Shown one piece after another: positions 43,679-52,005 of a stretch of DNA of 64,000 bases (positions are counted from its first letter, which is position 1; each line of letters opens with the position of its first letter). Under the pieces are notes generated by a model. It did not search any database. It saw only the letters and a program-made list of their open reading frames with translations, and had not been told where the DNA came from. The stretch is from DASWJZ01 sp963814905 (GTDB lineage Bacteria; Pseudomonadota; Alphaproteobacteria; Rhizobiales; Afifellaceae): contig CAWFEM010000015.1 of assembly GCA_963814905.1 (NCBI GenBank), forward strand, positions 62,001 to 126,000, written 5' to 3'. Made by a program: the position numbers and the translations under genes.

Positions 43679-45537
43679 CGGTCCTTCACGACACGCCAGA
43701 CCTGCAGCGGGCCGGTTCCGAGGTCGAGCGGCTGGAGCCATGGCACCTTCTGGCCGTCGGTCAGTTCGCGCGCGAAGGGCCGCGCTTTCTCCGGCGGCAG
43801 CAGCCAGCTCTGGCAGAGCGCGACGTAGTCGACGCCGTATTTGTCGACCTGGTGGCGCATGTCGCCCTCCGAGCCGGCGAAGGCCTTGAAGCCGGCGATC
43901 ACCCCCTCCGTCGCGCGGTGATAGCCGGCGACGATGATCGAATGATGCGTGTGGAGGAGGAGCGGCGGGCCGAGGCCGGGCTGCGCGAGGACCAGTCCCG
44001 GCGGCAACTGGTTGAGCGGCGTCAGCGAGCGCGGGTCGGAGCATGGCTCCCCCGCCGGCGCAGGTTCGAACCGGTCGGCGGCGAGGGACTGCGCCGCGCT
44101 GCCGATCACCGCCCACACGATGCCGAAGAGCAGGAAGGCCCCTGCCGCGGAGGCGAGACGCAAGGCGGCGGGGCGCTGCGCCGCGTCGCCGGCGAGGATC
44201 CAGTTGAGGAACCAGGCGGCTGCAAGCGGCAGGAAGGCGGACGCGACGTAGACGATGCGGATCTGCACCTGCGCGCCGAGGACACCGAGCCAGAGGAGCG
44301 CGGCGAGAAGCGCCAGCATCGGGCGCGTCTCCGAGCGGCCGCGCAACGCCGCGACGGTCGTCACGATCGCGGCGACGAAGAGCGGCGGGACCGACTGAAA
44401 CCCCGGGATCGGATTGACCTCCACGAAGCGCCAGAATGGGAACGCCTCCACCGTCTGCGACAGAAGCTCCGTCAGATAAGGCTCCGGCATGTTGGCGTAG
44501 AAGCCGTGCAGGCACGCCGGATTGAGGACCGCGAAGAGGATCGGCGGGACCGCGCCGATCGCGCCGCCGGCGACGAGCCGCAGCGGCCACGTGCGCAGGC
44601 GCGCGCCTGCAAGCGCCAGCGCCACGGCGATCACGCCCTCCCCGACCGAAATCATGAGCCACGGCGCAGAGAGCCTGTCGCAGGCGGGCGTCAGCCATTG
44701 CGACGGCCCGTTGTCGATAAGGAACCCGGCGAACGACGCGGCCGCGAAGCCAATGCCGAAGAAGAGGAGCGCCGGGGCGGCACGCTCGCCGCGAACGATC
44801 CAGGCGACGGCAAAGGCAAGCGCGATCACGGCGACGAAGGGAATCGTCTCCAAAACCACCGCCAGCGACAGAGCACATGCGATGCCGCTCGCGAGCGCCG
44901 CCTTGCGGCTCCGGTCCGACAGGCCGAAACAGATCGCGGCGAAGGCGACGAGGATCACCTCGACATTGTGATGGTCGATGCGGCCGGGCGCGAAGAGATC
45001 GCGGAAGACGATCATCTGCGCGGCGACGAAGACGGCGAAGCCCGCCGCGCGCGGGCCGAAGAGGCGCGCCGAGCCCCAGGCGACCACGCCGGCATAGACG
45101 AGGAAGAGCATGAGCGGCCACGCGATGACCGTCACCTTCTCGGCCAGCGCGTGACCGAGGAACGGCGTCAGACCAAGAATACCGCCGTCGATCGGGAGCT
45201 CCACCAGGCGCGACCAATGCAGCACCACGCCGTGGGGTGGCAGATAGCGGTACTGGGTCATGTCGTACCAGCTCTGCCCGGCGAGAAAATCGCGGATGCC
45301 TGAAAGCCGCAGCGCGTCATCGGCGTCAGGGAGCGCAAGGCGCATCACGTCCGGGATCTCGTGCGACATCTGCCAGAAGAACAGGAAAAGCCCGGCGGCG
45401 GCGACGAGAAGCGCAAGCCGCCAGCCAGCGCCTTCGGTCTTGGCGCGCGCCGGCGGCGCTTCGATGGTTTCGGAGGAGACCAAGCCGATTTCCGTCAAGC
45501 GTTCCGGGCGATTCCGCGAAGTGATTCGGTTTCGCAC
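43675..45537 (-). CDS. Multi-pass membrane protein, candidate GT-C glycosyltransferase (copy B)
   Basis: A 620-residue paralogue of the 41831 protein. It shares the loop ADDALRLSGIRDFLAGQSW, QYRYLPPHGVVLHWSRLVELP, APGRIDHHNVEVIL, and the C-terminal GYHRATEGVIAGFKAFAG. About a dozen helices are predicted by eye. GTG 45537 is the only early start, which makes the N-terminal 40 residues uncertain. The two copies are tail-to-tail with overlapping stops, as from an inverted duplication, but have diverged substantially. Confidence 0.7.
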   Translation of the reverse strand: MRNRITSRNRPERLTEIGLVSSETIEAPPARAKTEGAGWRLALLVAAAGLFLFFWQMSHEIPDVMRLALPDADDALRLSGIRDFLAGQSWYDMTQYRYLPPHGVVLHWSRLVELPIDGGILGLTPFLGHALAEKVTVIAWPLMLFLVYAGVVAWGSARLFGPRAAGFAVFVAAQMIVFRDLFAPGRIDHHNVEVILVAFAAICFGLSDRSRKAALASGIACALSLAVVLETIPFVAVIALAFAVAWIVRGERAAPALLFFGIGFAAASFAGFLIDNGPSQWLTPACDRLSAPWLMISVGEGVIAVALALAGARLRTWPLRLVAGGAIGAVPPILFAVLNPACLHGFYANMPEPYLTELLSQTVEAFPFWRFVEVNPIPGFQSVPPLFVAAIVTTVAALRGRSETRPMLALLAALLWLGVLGAQVQIRIVYVASAFLPLAAAWFLNWILAGDAAQRPAALRLASAAGAFLLFGIVWAVIGSAAQSLAADRFEPAPAGEPCSDPRSLTPLNQLPPGLVLAQPGLGPPLLLHTHHSIIVAGYHRATEGVIAGFKAFAGSEGDMRHQVDKYGVDYVALCQSWLLPPEKARPFARELTDGQKVPWLQPLDLGTGPLQVWRVVKDR

Positions 45538-45737
45538 GGCCGGCTTACCTTATGGTTAGCGCGGGCGTATGCGAGGGTGGACCAACTACGTCGCGCCCGC
45601 CTCGCGGGCCTTGAAACGGAATCCGGTCCGATCGTCGCGACGCCGGGCTTCGTCGGTTTCTGCCTCGGGCACTTCAAGGCGATGGCGCCTAAATGGCAGC
45701 TCGACGTCGGCGACCGCCAAGACCTGATCAAGATGGC
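45538..45737. other. Gap without a supported gene
   Basis: This is a 200-base region between the start of copy B and the end of the secreted-protein gene. A plus-strand open frame here includes VATPGFVGFCLGHFKAMAPK and may be a gene fragment, but I recognise no family and no start or ribosome site. No terminator or repeat was seen. Confidence 0.3.
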
Positions 45738-46334
45738 CTATTGCAGCGGCAGGACGTCACGAAGAGCTGGACGTACGCGGGGTATTCGGGGGTCGAGCGA
45801 GACCTCTCCCGCAAACGGAACCGCGGGCGCGTCAGGTCCAGGAGCGGCCTCGACGGCCGCGACCGGCGGCGACGGGTTGACCGAAAGCCCGAAGAGCCGC
45901 CATGCGCCGTCGACGGCCTGGAAGAGAAGCTGGAACGTGACCGGCTGCGGTGCGGTGGCGAGCGTGCCCTCGATGGCGAGCAGACCCCTCTCGTCGAGGC
46001 TAGGGGCGCTCGTGAGTTTCGGTTCGAGAACGACCGCTCCATCGAGCTCGACACCCGCTTTGCGCAGCGGCTCGAAGATCACCGCCAGGTCGGCCGCGCT
46101 GTTGGCGTCTCGGAAGGATGGCGCGGCGAGGTCGCGAAGCACGGTGTAGTTGCCCGTCTCGTTCGCCTGGCCCAGAGCCACCAGCGTGGTGCGGATCAGT
46201 GTAGCGACGATGACGGCGTTTTGCCGGGCGGCGTCCTCCAATTCCGCGTTCTGAGCCCCGGCCCTCGGGACGAAGGCGAGAGCAAGCCCGATCGCGAGGG
46301 CCACCACCGACCGCCGGGCCACCGCCTTGCGCAC
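45738..46334 (-). CDS. Secreted hypothetical protein
   Basis: About 198 residues from GTG 46334, with signal peptide VRKAVARRSVVALAIGLALA and a likely cut after AGAQ. The mature part has GNYTVLRDLAAPSFRDANSA, LAVIFEPLRKAGVELDGAV and PVTFQLLFQAVDGAWRLFGLSV, resembling NTF2/Cif-like secreted folds that end in WRLFG. The C-terminal 50 residues are proline-rich and low complexity. Earlier in-frame ATGs (46403, 46385) would place a charged stretch before the signal peptide and are less likely. Function unknown. Confidence 0.6.
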   Translation of the reverse strand: MRKAVARRSVVALAIGLALAFVPRAGAQNAELEDAARQNAVIVATLIRTTLVALGQANETGNYTVLRDLAAPSFRDANSAADLAVIFEPLRKAGVELDGAVVLEPKLTSAPSLDERGLLAIEGTLATAPQPVTFQLLFQAVDGAWRLFGLSVNPSPPVAAVEAAPGPDAPAVPFAGEVSLDPRIPRVRPALRDVLPLQ

Positions 46335-46398
46335 CGCATGCCCGCCGGCGCGGGCTGGCTCACCAGCTGAACGTAAAGCCGGCATTGGCGGACAACTC

Positions 46399-46671
46399 AC
46401 CACCGCTCACTGCGCCGCCGACGGGCGCTACATTCAGAATCTCCTGAGCGAGAGCCGCGCAAGCTTCTCCGAGCGGGTGCTTGAGCTGCGCCTGCAGAAG
46501 GCGCGCGCCATGCTGGCCGCCCCGCGCCATGACGCGATGCGGATCGGCGATATCGCGCTCGCCTGCGGCTTCAACGAGGTCTCCTATTTCAACCGCTGCA
46601 TCCGCCGCCGATTCGGCGTATCGCCGCGGCAGCTGCGGGGCGAACGGACCAGGTCCCCGCAAACCGGCTAG
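46399..46671 (+). pseudogene. Remnant of an AraC-family regulator (DNA-binding domain only)
   Basis: An open frame encodes only the end of an AraC/XylS regulator: RYIQNLLSESRASFSERVLELRLQKARAML, then IGDIALACGFNEVSYFNRCIRRRFGVSPRQLRG, which is the second HTH with its conserved FxxxSYFNRxFRRRFGxSPxxLR pattern. The ligand-binding domain and most of the first helix-turn-helix are missing, and the frame runs into the start of the divergent secreted-protein gene. No start codon or ribosome site is convincing. It looks like a truncated gene. Confidence 0.7.
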
Positions 46672-46763
46672 AGGCTTCGGACGCCTCACCCGTTGTTTAT
46701 TTCCCCGTCTTCGCCTACATCCGGCGCAATCCCCCGACGCTAACGGAAGGTAAGGCGGCAGCG

Positions 46764-48416
46764 ATGGCGCGCCAGTTCATCTATCACATGCAGGGCCTGT
46801 CCAAGGCCTTCTCCGGCGGCAAGAAGATCCTGGAGAACATCAACCTCTCCTTCTATCCCGACGCCAAGATCGGCGTGCTCGGCCCGAACGGCTCGGGCAA
46901 GTCGACGCTTCTGAAAATCATGGCCGGGCTCGACAAGGAGTTCTCCGGCGAAGCCTGGGCGGCGGAGGGCGCGCGCGTCGGCTACCTGCCGCAGGAGCCG
47001 GAGCTCGATGCTTCCCTTGACGTCAAGGGCAACGTGATGCTCGGCGTCGCGGCGAAGCAGGCGATCCTCGATCGCTACAACGAATTGATGATGAATTACT
47101 CTGACGAGACGGCGGAGGAAGCCTCCAAGCTCCAGGACGAGATCGATTCCAAGAACCTCTGGGACCTGGACTCTCGGGTGGAGATGTCGATGGACGCGCT
47201 CGGCTGTCCGCCCGGCGACGCCGACGTGAAGACACTATCGGGCGGCGAGAAGCGGCGCGTCGCGCTCTGCAAGCTGCTGCTCGAAGAGCCGGACCTGCTC
47301 CTCCTCGACGAGCCGACCAACCATCTCGACGCGGAGACGGTGGCGTGGCTGGAGAAGCATCTGGAGCTTTTCCCCGGCGCCGTCCTGATCGTCACCCACG
47401 ACCGCTACTTCCTCGACAACGTCACCGGCTGGATTCTTGAGCTCGATCGCGGCCGCGGCGTGCCCTACGAGGGCAATTACACCGTCTATCTGGAGAAGAA
47501 GGCGAAGCGGCTTCAGCAGGAGAAGGCCGAGGATTCCGCGCGCCAGAAAGTCATCGAGCGCGAGCGCGAATGGATGGGGCGCAGCCCCGAAGCGCGGCGC
47601 GCCAAATCGAAATCGCGCATCAAGGCCTATGACGAGCTTCTGAAGGCCAACGAAGCACGCCTGCAAAGCCGCGACGCGCAGATCGTGATCCCGCCCGGCC
47701 CGCGCCTCGGCGACGTGGCGATCGAGGCCGACGGGCTCGCCAAGGGCTATGACGGCCGGCTCCTGATCGACGGCCTCTCCTTCAAGCTGCCGCCGGGCGG
47801 CATCGTCGGCGTGATCGGCCCGAACGGCGCCGGCAAGACGACGCTGGCGCGCATGCTGACCGGCCAGGAAGAGCCGGACCAGGGCGCGATAAAGATCGGC
47901 GACACCGCCGTGCTCGGCTATATCGACCAGAATCGCACGCTCGACCCGACGAAGAACGTCTGGGCGGAAATCTCCGACGGACAGGACGTGATCCAGCTCG
48001 GCAAGCGCGAGGTGAACAGCCGTGCCTATGTCGCCGCGTTCAACTTCAAGGGCGGCGACCAGCAGAAGCCGGTCGGAAAACTCTCAGGCGGCGAGCGCAA
48101 TCGCGTGCATCTCGCCAAGATGCTGAAATCGGGCGCCAACATTCTCCTGCTCGACGAGCCGACCAACGACCTCGACACGGAGACGCTCGCAGCGCTCGAG
48201 GAGGCGCTGGAGGATTTCGCCGGCTGCGCCATCGTGATCTCCCACGACCGCATGTTCCTCGACCGCCTCGCCACCCACATCCTCGCCTTCGAAGGCGACA
48301 GCCACGTGGAGTGGTTTGAGGGGAATTTCGAGGCGTATGAGGAGGACAAGAAGCGGAGGCTCGGCGCGGAGGCGACCGAGCCGCACCGGATCAAGTACAG
48401 GGCGTTTTCGAGGTAA
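46764..48416 (+). CDS. ettA: Energy-dependent translational throttle protein EttA
   Basis: A 550-residue ABC-F protein with two ATPase domains and no membrane part. Domain 1 has GPNGSGKST, LSGGEKRRVALCKLLL, LLLLDEPTNHLDAETVAWLE. The arm/linker (about residues 240-310) contains WMGRSPEARRAKSKSRIKAYDEL. Domain 2 has GPNGAGKTT, LSGGERNRVHLAKML and LLLDEPTNDLDTETLAAL. The start sequence ARQFIYHMQGLSKAF is typical of EttA, which binds the ribosomal E site and gates translation by ADP:ATP ratio. It is standard core genome and flanks the AT-rich island. Confidence 0.93.
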   Translation: MARQFIYHMQGLSKAFSGGKKILENINLSFYPDAKIGVLGPNGSGKSTLLKIMAGLDKEFSGEAWAAEGARVGYLPQEPELDASLDVKGNVMLGVAAKQAILDRYNELMMNYSDETAEEASKLQDEIDSKNLWDLDSRVEMSMDALGCPPGDADVKTLSGGEKRRVALCKLLLEEPDLLLLDEPTNHLDAETVAWLEKHLELFPGAVLIVTHDRYFLDNVTGWILELDRGRGVPYEGNYTVYLEKKAKRLQQEKAEDSARQKVIEREREWMGRSPEARRAKSKSRIKAYDELLKANEARLQSRDAQIVIPPGPRLGDVAIEADGLAKGYDGRLLIDGLSFKLPPGGIVGVIGPNGAGKTTLARMLTGQEEPDQGAIKIGDTAVLGYIDQNRTLDPTKNVWAEISDGQDVIQLGKREVNSRAYVAAFNFKGGDQQKPVGKLSGGERNRVHLAKMLKSGANILLLDEPTNDLDTETLAALEEALEDFAGCAIVISHDRMFLDRLATHILAFEGDSHVEWFEGNFEAYEEDKKRRLGAEATEPHRIKYRAFSR

Positions 48417-48481
48417 GACCGCGCGGCCCCTGGTTGAACAACCGCCGACGATCAACTAGGATTTTCGGAGCGGGGGATCAA

Positions 48482-49297
48482 ATGCAGCTAGACCCATTTT
48501 TGAAATGGGCCGGTGGAAAGCGCTGGCTGTGGCCCCGCATACAGCCTTTGATACCCGCAAACTATTGTAGATACGTCGAGCCTTTTTTGGGCGGCGGGGC
48601 AGTTTTCTTCAACCTCCTTCCAAACTCCGGGTTACTTTCGGACGCGAATAAGCGTCTCATCGAAACTTACTCAGCAATTCGAAACACCCCTGGACGGGTC
48701 GCTCGTCTCCTGGAAGAGCACCACAATGCCCATTCGGCCGATTATTACTACGATGTCCGAGCAAAAGAGTTCCGCACAAAGGCAGAGCGCGCGGCGCAGT
48801 TCCTCTATCTGAATCGCACCTGTTGGAATGCGCTCTACCGAGTCAACCTAAAGGGGCGGTTCAACGTGCCTCGCGGAACGAAGGATATAGTCCTTTACCC
48901 GACTGACGACTTCTCCGCATGGAGCAAAGCGCTTAAGCGAGCGACCCTCGCCGCCGTCGACTTTGAAGAGTCGATCGCAAACACAGGCGCCGGCGATCTC
49001 CTTTATATCGACCCCCCTTACGTTACCACGCATAACATGAACGGCTTCCTTAAATACAATGAACGTATTTTTAGCTGGGCTGACCAGATCCGGCTGCGAA
49101 ACGCCGTCTCAGATGCTGTTGCCAGAGGCGCCTTTGCCATCATTAGCAATGCATCGCATAGCTCGGTGCGGAACCTGTATCAACCACTGAACCCAGAGAT
49201 CTTCGAAGTCGACCGGCATTCGGTGATAGCGGCAAACGCGGCTCGCCGCCGCAACATAAGTGAGCTCGTGATAGTTGTGAGACCACGGTATGAGTAG
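48482..49297 (+). CDS. D12-class DNA adenine N6-methyltransferase (Dam-like)
   Basis: A 271-residue methyltransferase. Motif X is FLKWAGGKRWLW, motif I is YVEPFLGGGAVFFNL (SAM binding), an NRTCWNALYRVN block follows near residue 120, and the catalytic DPPY motif IV lies near residue 178 in LLYIDPPYVTTH. The order and length match Dam/DpnM-type enzymes (class alpha, pfam MethyltransfD12), which methylate the N6 of adenine. The recognition site cannot be told. Codon use and lower GC differ from neighbours, and the gene overlaps the next one by 8 bases. It may be a solitary or module-linked methylase in an acquired island. Confidence 0.9.
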   Translation: MQLDPFLKWAGGKRWLWPRIQPLIPANYCRYVEPFLGGGAVFFNLLPNSGLLSDANKRLIETYSAIRNTPGRVARLLEEHHNAHSADYYYDVRAKEFRTKAERAAQFLYLNRTCWNALYRVNLKGRFNVPRGTKDIVLYPTDDFSAWSKALKRATLAAVDFEESIANTGAGDLLYIDPPYVTTHNMNGFLKYNERIFSWADQIRLRNAVSDAVARGAFAIISNASHSSVRNLYQPLNPEIFEVDRHSVIAANAARRRNISELVIVVRPRYE

Positions 49298-49854
49298 TCG
49301 CATTTTGAACCAGCTTCGAGACGCCGCACCTGATTTGATCGATGCCACCTTGCGAGGATTGCGTGAGGTCGGCGTCAGCGCAGTGGTCGCTCTCACCCCT
49401 GTTTGGGCAGGCGCCTTGTTAAGCATGGCTATCGCAGAAAATAAGTCCTGGTGGGACGCGCTGTCAATCAACACCTCGCGAGGTGACTTATTTCTACTAT
49501 CAACTGCGGCGATCGCGCCAGTCGTCTTGTACGTTACAATCAAGAAAGGGAATCTGACCGAAACCTCTGACATTTCATTTTCCAGCCGGCTGGTTCTATA
49601 TATCCTGCCTGATTATTCTATTTGGAGCCAGCGTGGTATTGTTTTCGGTTAATCGCCTCAATGACACTGGATTTGGACTTGGTAAAACAAACTCCGACTT
49701 AATACAATTCATTTCTATTATTATATATCTTCTATCTGTTCTTCTTGCGTTTCTCGTTACAGTAACTAAATTTCGAATAGACGCAATGACGTCAGAGGTT
49801 TTTAGGGAGCCGGACAATGCGTTCACTAAGGCTTGGCTAAAGCGAGACGAATAG
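49290..49854 (+). pseudogene. Four-helix membrane protein, one frameshift
   Basis: The first frame (ATG 49290) encodes an amphipathic start, then two helices (VGVSAVVALTPVWAGALL and DLFLLSTAAIAPVVLYVTI), but loses sense near 49570-49585. The next frame continues with HFPAGWFYISCLIILFGASV (a third helix), SVNRLNDTGFGLGKT, a fourth helix LIQFISIIIYLLSVLLAFLV, and stops at 49854. One base less at the junction gives a single protein of about 188 residues. It overlaps the methylase by 8 bases and abuts the DGQHR gene, so all three were probably one operon. Family not recognised; it could be a membrane effector. Confidence 0.65.
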
Positions 49855-51017
49855 ATGCAAAAAGAACTGCATCTGATGGATCCCGACCTCCAAGAGGTCA
49901 CGTTTGCGGTGCTGAAAGCAACTCAGCCTATCGGCGATATCTACGTCGCTTCAGTTCCGTTCGAAATCCTCACGAAGATCGCCTTTTTTGACGTGCGCCG
50001 GGTGATGCAAGAAGAACGAGACGTGGAAAAGTATCTGGGGATTCAACGCCCGCTCAATCCATCTAGGGTCAAGGAACTTGAGCGTTACGTCACATTCGGT
50101 GATGCCACGTTCCCAACTGCGGTTATACTTGCGGTGGAGGATGACTACGCCGACTACGACGAAGAGGCAGGTAAGATCACGCTCAGAAACTACCGGATTG
50201 GGGAAAACGCGCCGACAAAGCAAATCCGTGAGATTGCACGTGTCATCGATGGGCAGCACAGGATCGCAGACTTGTTCCGGTTTCGTGGCGCGAATTTGAT
50301 GTCCCAGTGTCCATTTTCGTGGGGAGCGACTTCTCAGACCAGGCATACGTATTTGCCACGGTGAACCTGGAGCAGACGAAATAACAAAAGTCTTGCGTAC
50401 GATTTGTTCGAACTGGCTCGTACCGCAGCCCGCAGCGAACCTGTCATCAGATCGCAGTAGCGCTAGATGCTGATGAGAAGAGCCCCTTCTACAGAAGGAT
50501 AAAACGCTTGGGGCTCGCCACGCCTGGAAGAGAGGGCGAGCTACTTACGCAAGCAACGTTCGTCGAGAGCCTAATACCTTACATTAGCAGAGATCGAAAG
50601 GTTGACCGGGACAGGTTGCTGAGGGGAGAAAGGATCGACCCCTACAGCGGCAGAGATGGAGAGCGGTGCATCTTTCGGGATATGTTCATTGATGAGAGAG
50701 ATATCGACATCGGACGGGTGATCGTGAACTATTTTGGCGCCGTTCGCGAAAGAAAGCCGATTGCCTGGGAGAACCGGGAGAAAGGGCAGATATTAAACAA
50801 AACGAATGGCTTTCGAGCGCTTATGCGCATCCTTGGGCCGGCGTATCGGCATATTGCTTTGCCCGGAAATGTCCCCTCCGAACGAAAATTCTTTTCGCTC
50901 TTTGAACAGGTCGGCGTGAGCGATGACCATTTCAATACCGACGAATACCCCCCAGGAACGAGCGGCGAAGCCACTCTGCGTAGTGACTTGTTCGAATGGC
51001 TTGACCTTGAAGACTGA
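49855..51017 (+). pseudogene. DGQHR-domain protein (DndB-related), three frameshifts
   Basis: The first frame has VDVRRVMQEERD-like LTKIAFFDVRRVM, RPLNPSRVKELERYV, FPTAVILAV and the family signature ARVIDGQHRIADLF. Sense then moves near 50295 to DVPVSIFVGSDFSDQAYVF, near 50382 to NKSLAYDLFELAR, and near 50428-50442 to HQIAVALDADEKSPFYRRIK. From there the frame is open to the stop at 51015-51017 (LFEWLDLED). Joined, it would be about 385 residues, the usual length of DGQHR proteins, which include DndB, the regulator of DNA phosphorothioation. Function in this island is unknown. ATG 49855 directly follows the preceding stop. Confidence 0.8.
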
Positions 51018-51044
51018 TCCGATTGGTTCCCTCCGCCCCCACGT

Positions 51045-51066
51045 CTTGCTCAGTTTGCTGAGCAAG
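51045..51066. terminator. Stem-loop between convergent island genes
   Basis: CTTGCTCAG-TTTG-CTGAGCAAG (51045-51053 and 51058-51066) is a perfect 9-bp hairpin between the DGQHR gene end and the higA end. It lacks a T-run on either side and could act as a weak bidirectional terminator. Confidence 0.5.
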
Positions 51067-51088
51067 GAGCCCTCCTCCGGCACCCGCC

Positions 51089-51445
51089 CTAAGCCGCCCG
51101 TTTCGCCCCGATCAGCGTATTGGCGTCGAGGCCCCACTCTTCGGCGAGCGTTCGGATCATCGATTTCGACAGTTCGCGCTTGCCGCCGAGCACTTCGGCG
51201 GCGCGGCTGGTCGAGCCGAGAAGCCGCGACAGGTCGACCTGCGTAAGCCCCCGGTTGTCCATGGAAGCCTTGAGGTATTCGATCGGCTCCATCGGCTCGT
51301 CCGGAACGTGCTGGGCTTCGTAGGCCATGACCAGGATCGTGAGCAGTTCCAGCTCCTCGTTCGTCTCCGCGTCCGGGCGCACGACAAGTTCGTCGATGCG
51401 GTCGACGGCGCGCCGGTAATCCTTCTCTGTCCGGATCGGCTTCAT
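51089..51445 (-). CDS. higA: HigA-family antitoxin with HTH domain
   Basis: A 118-residue protein. The N-terminal half is acidic and helical (YRRAVDRIDELVVRPDAETNEEL). The C-terminal XRE-type helix-turn-helix has ASMDNRGLTQVDLSRLLGSTSRAAEVLGGKRELSKSMI, typical of HigA-like antitoxins of HigBA pairs. It lies 3 bases after the toxin gene, as in the toxin-first order of HigBA. A palindromic operator precedes the pair. It neutralises the HigB RNase and represses the operon. Confidence 0.92.
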   Translation of the reverse strand: MKPIRTEKDYRRAVDRIDELVVRPDAETNEELELLTILVMAYEAQHVPDEPMEPIEYLKASMDNRGLTQVDLSRLLGSTSRAAEVLGGKRELSKSMIRTLAEEWGLDANTLIGAKRAA

Positions 51446-51448
51446 CGA

Positions 51449-51742
51449 TCAAACCTTCCTGGCATCGATCTTGTCGTATTCGGCGTGTGTCCCCACGAAC
51501 CTGATATAAAGCCTCCCCTTCGCCAGCATGCAGAGGACAACGAGCCGAAACTTGTTCCCACCGATGTTGAAGACCACACGATTATCGCCAATCATGTCGG
51601 CCGTGCGCGCATAGGCCTTGATGTCGTGCGTCGTCCGCCATTGCGCCCGTTCCGCGTCTTTCAACCAAGCTCGCAGCGGCACCTCGGCCGCCGCGTGCAC
51701 GCGCCAGAAGTCCTGAAGCGTCTTCTTCTTGACGACGTGCAT
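51449..51742 (-). CDS. higB: HigB-family mRNA interferase toxin
   Basis: A 97-residue RelE-superfamily toxin of the HigB branch: VKKKTLQDFWRVHAAAEVPLRAWLKDAERAQW, RTADMIGDNRVVFNIGGNKFRLVV and the C-terminal IRFVGTHAEYDKIDARKV. The HAEYDKIDA ending with a catalytic His/Tyr/Asp set is characteristic of the HigB_toxin (pfam) group. It cleaves ribosome-bound mRNA. ATG 51742 is 11 bases from the operator palindrome. It is the first gene of the pair. Confidence 0.92.
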   Translation of the reverse strand: MHVVKKKTLQDFWRVHAAAEVPLRAWLKDAERAQWRTTHDIKAYARTADMIGDNRVVFNIGGNKFRLVVLCMLAKGRLYIRFVGTHAEYDKIDARKV

Positions 51743-51752
51743 CTAAACCACT

Positions 51753-51771
51753 TACTCCCAAAATGGGAGTA
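51753..51771 (-). promoter_or_regulatory. HigA operator palindrome
   Basis: TACTCCCA-AAA-TGGGAGTA, a perfect 8-bp inverted repeat with a 3-base centre, sits 11 bases upstream of the higB ATG. In toxin-antitoxin operons such a site overlapping the promoter is bound by the antitoxin dimer for autoregulation. The match in position is strong. Binding by HigA is inference. Confidence 0.75.
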
Positions 51772-51798
51772 TGACAAGGCGGTGCAAGGGTCGGGTTA

Positions 51799-51902
51799 GT
51801 AGAGCCGAGCAGCCGCGAGAGGTTGGTCTACGTCTTTCCGATCAAGGCGGTGGCGGTAATCCTTCTCTGTCCGGATTGGCTTCATCGATCAAATCCTTCT
51901 GG
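51799..51902 (-). pseudogene. Decayed second copy of higA
   Basis: On the minus strand, ATG 51885 opens MKPIRTEKDYR, identical to the first residues of the intact HigA, and the 49-base segment 51854-51902 matches 51414-51462 at 45 positions. It then loses the middle of the gene and continues with a stretch at 51799-51834 that matches the HTH coding part (LSRLLGST), with a TAG replacing a CAG. It is thus an internally deleted, stop-containing duplicate directly upstream of the intact operon. Confidence 0.75.
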
Positions 51903-52005
51903 TAACCCATCGTCTCCTCGGGGGTTTCGCCACAACGCCACATTGCGCCATTATGCACGCGCCACGGCGCTCCGGCAGGACTGGGGCGAACGAGAGGAGG
52001 AAAGC

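Noticed and set aside
42575..45217. 880-codon minus-strand open frame
   Set aside because: It is in the wrong frame of the two membrane protein genes, with arginine-rich composition and no recognisable family.
45361..46149. 262-codon plus-strand frame over the gap 45538-45737
   Set aside because: No start or ribosome site, low-complexity Arg-rich ends, and overlap with two genes. It may contain an old fragment but is not supported.
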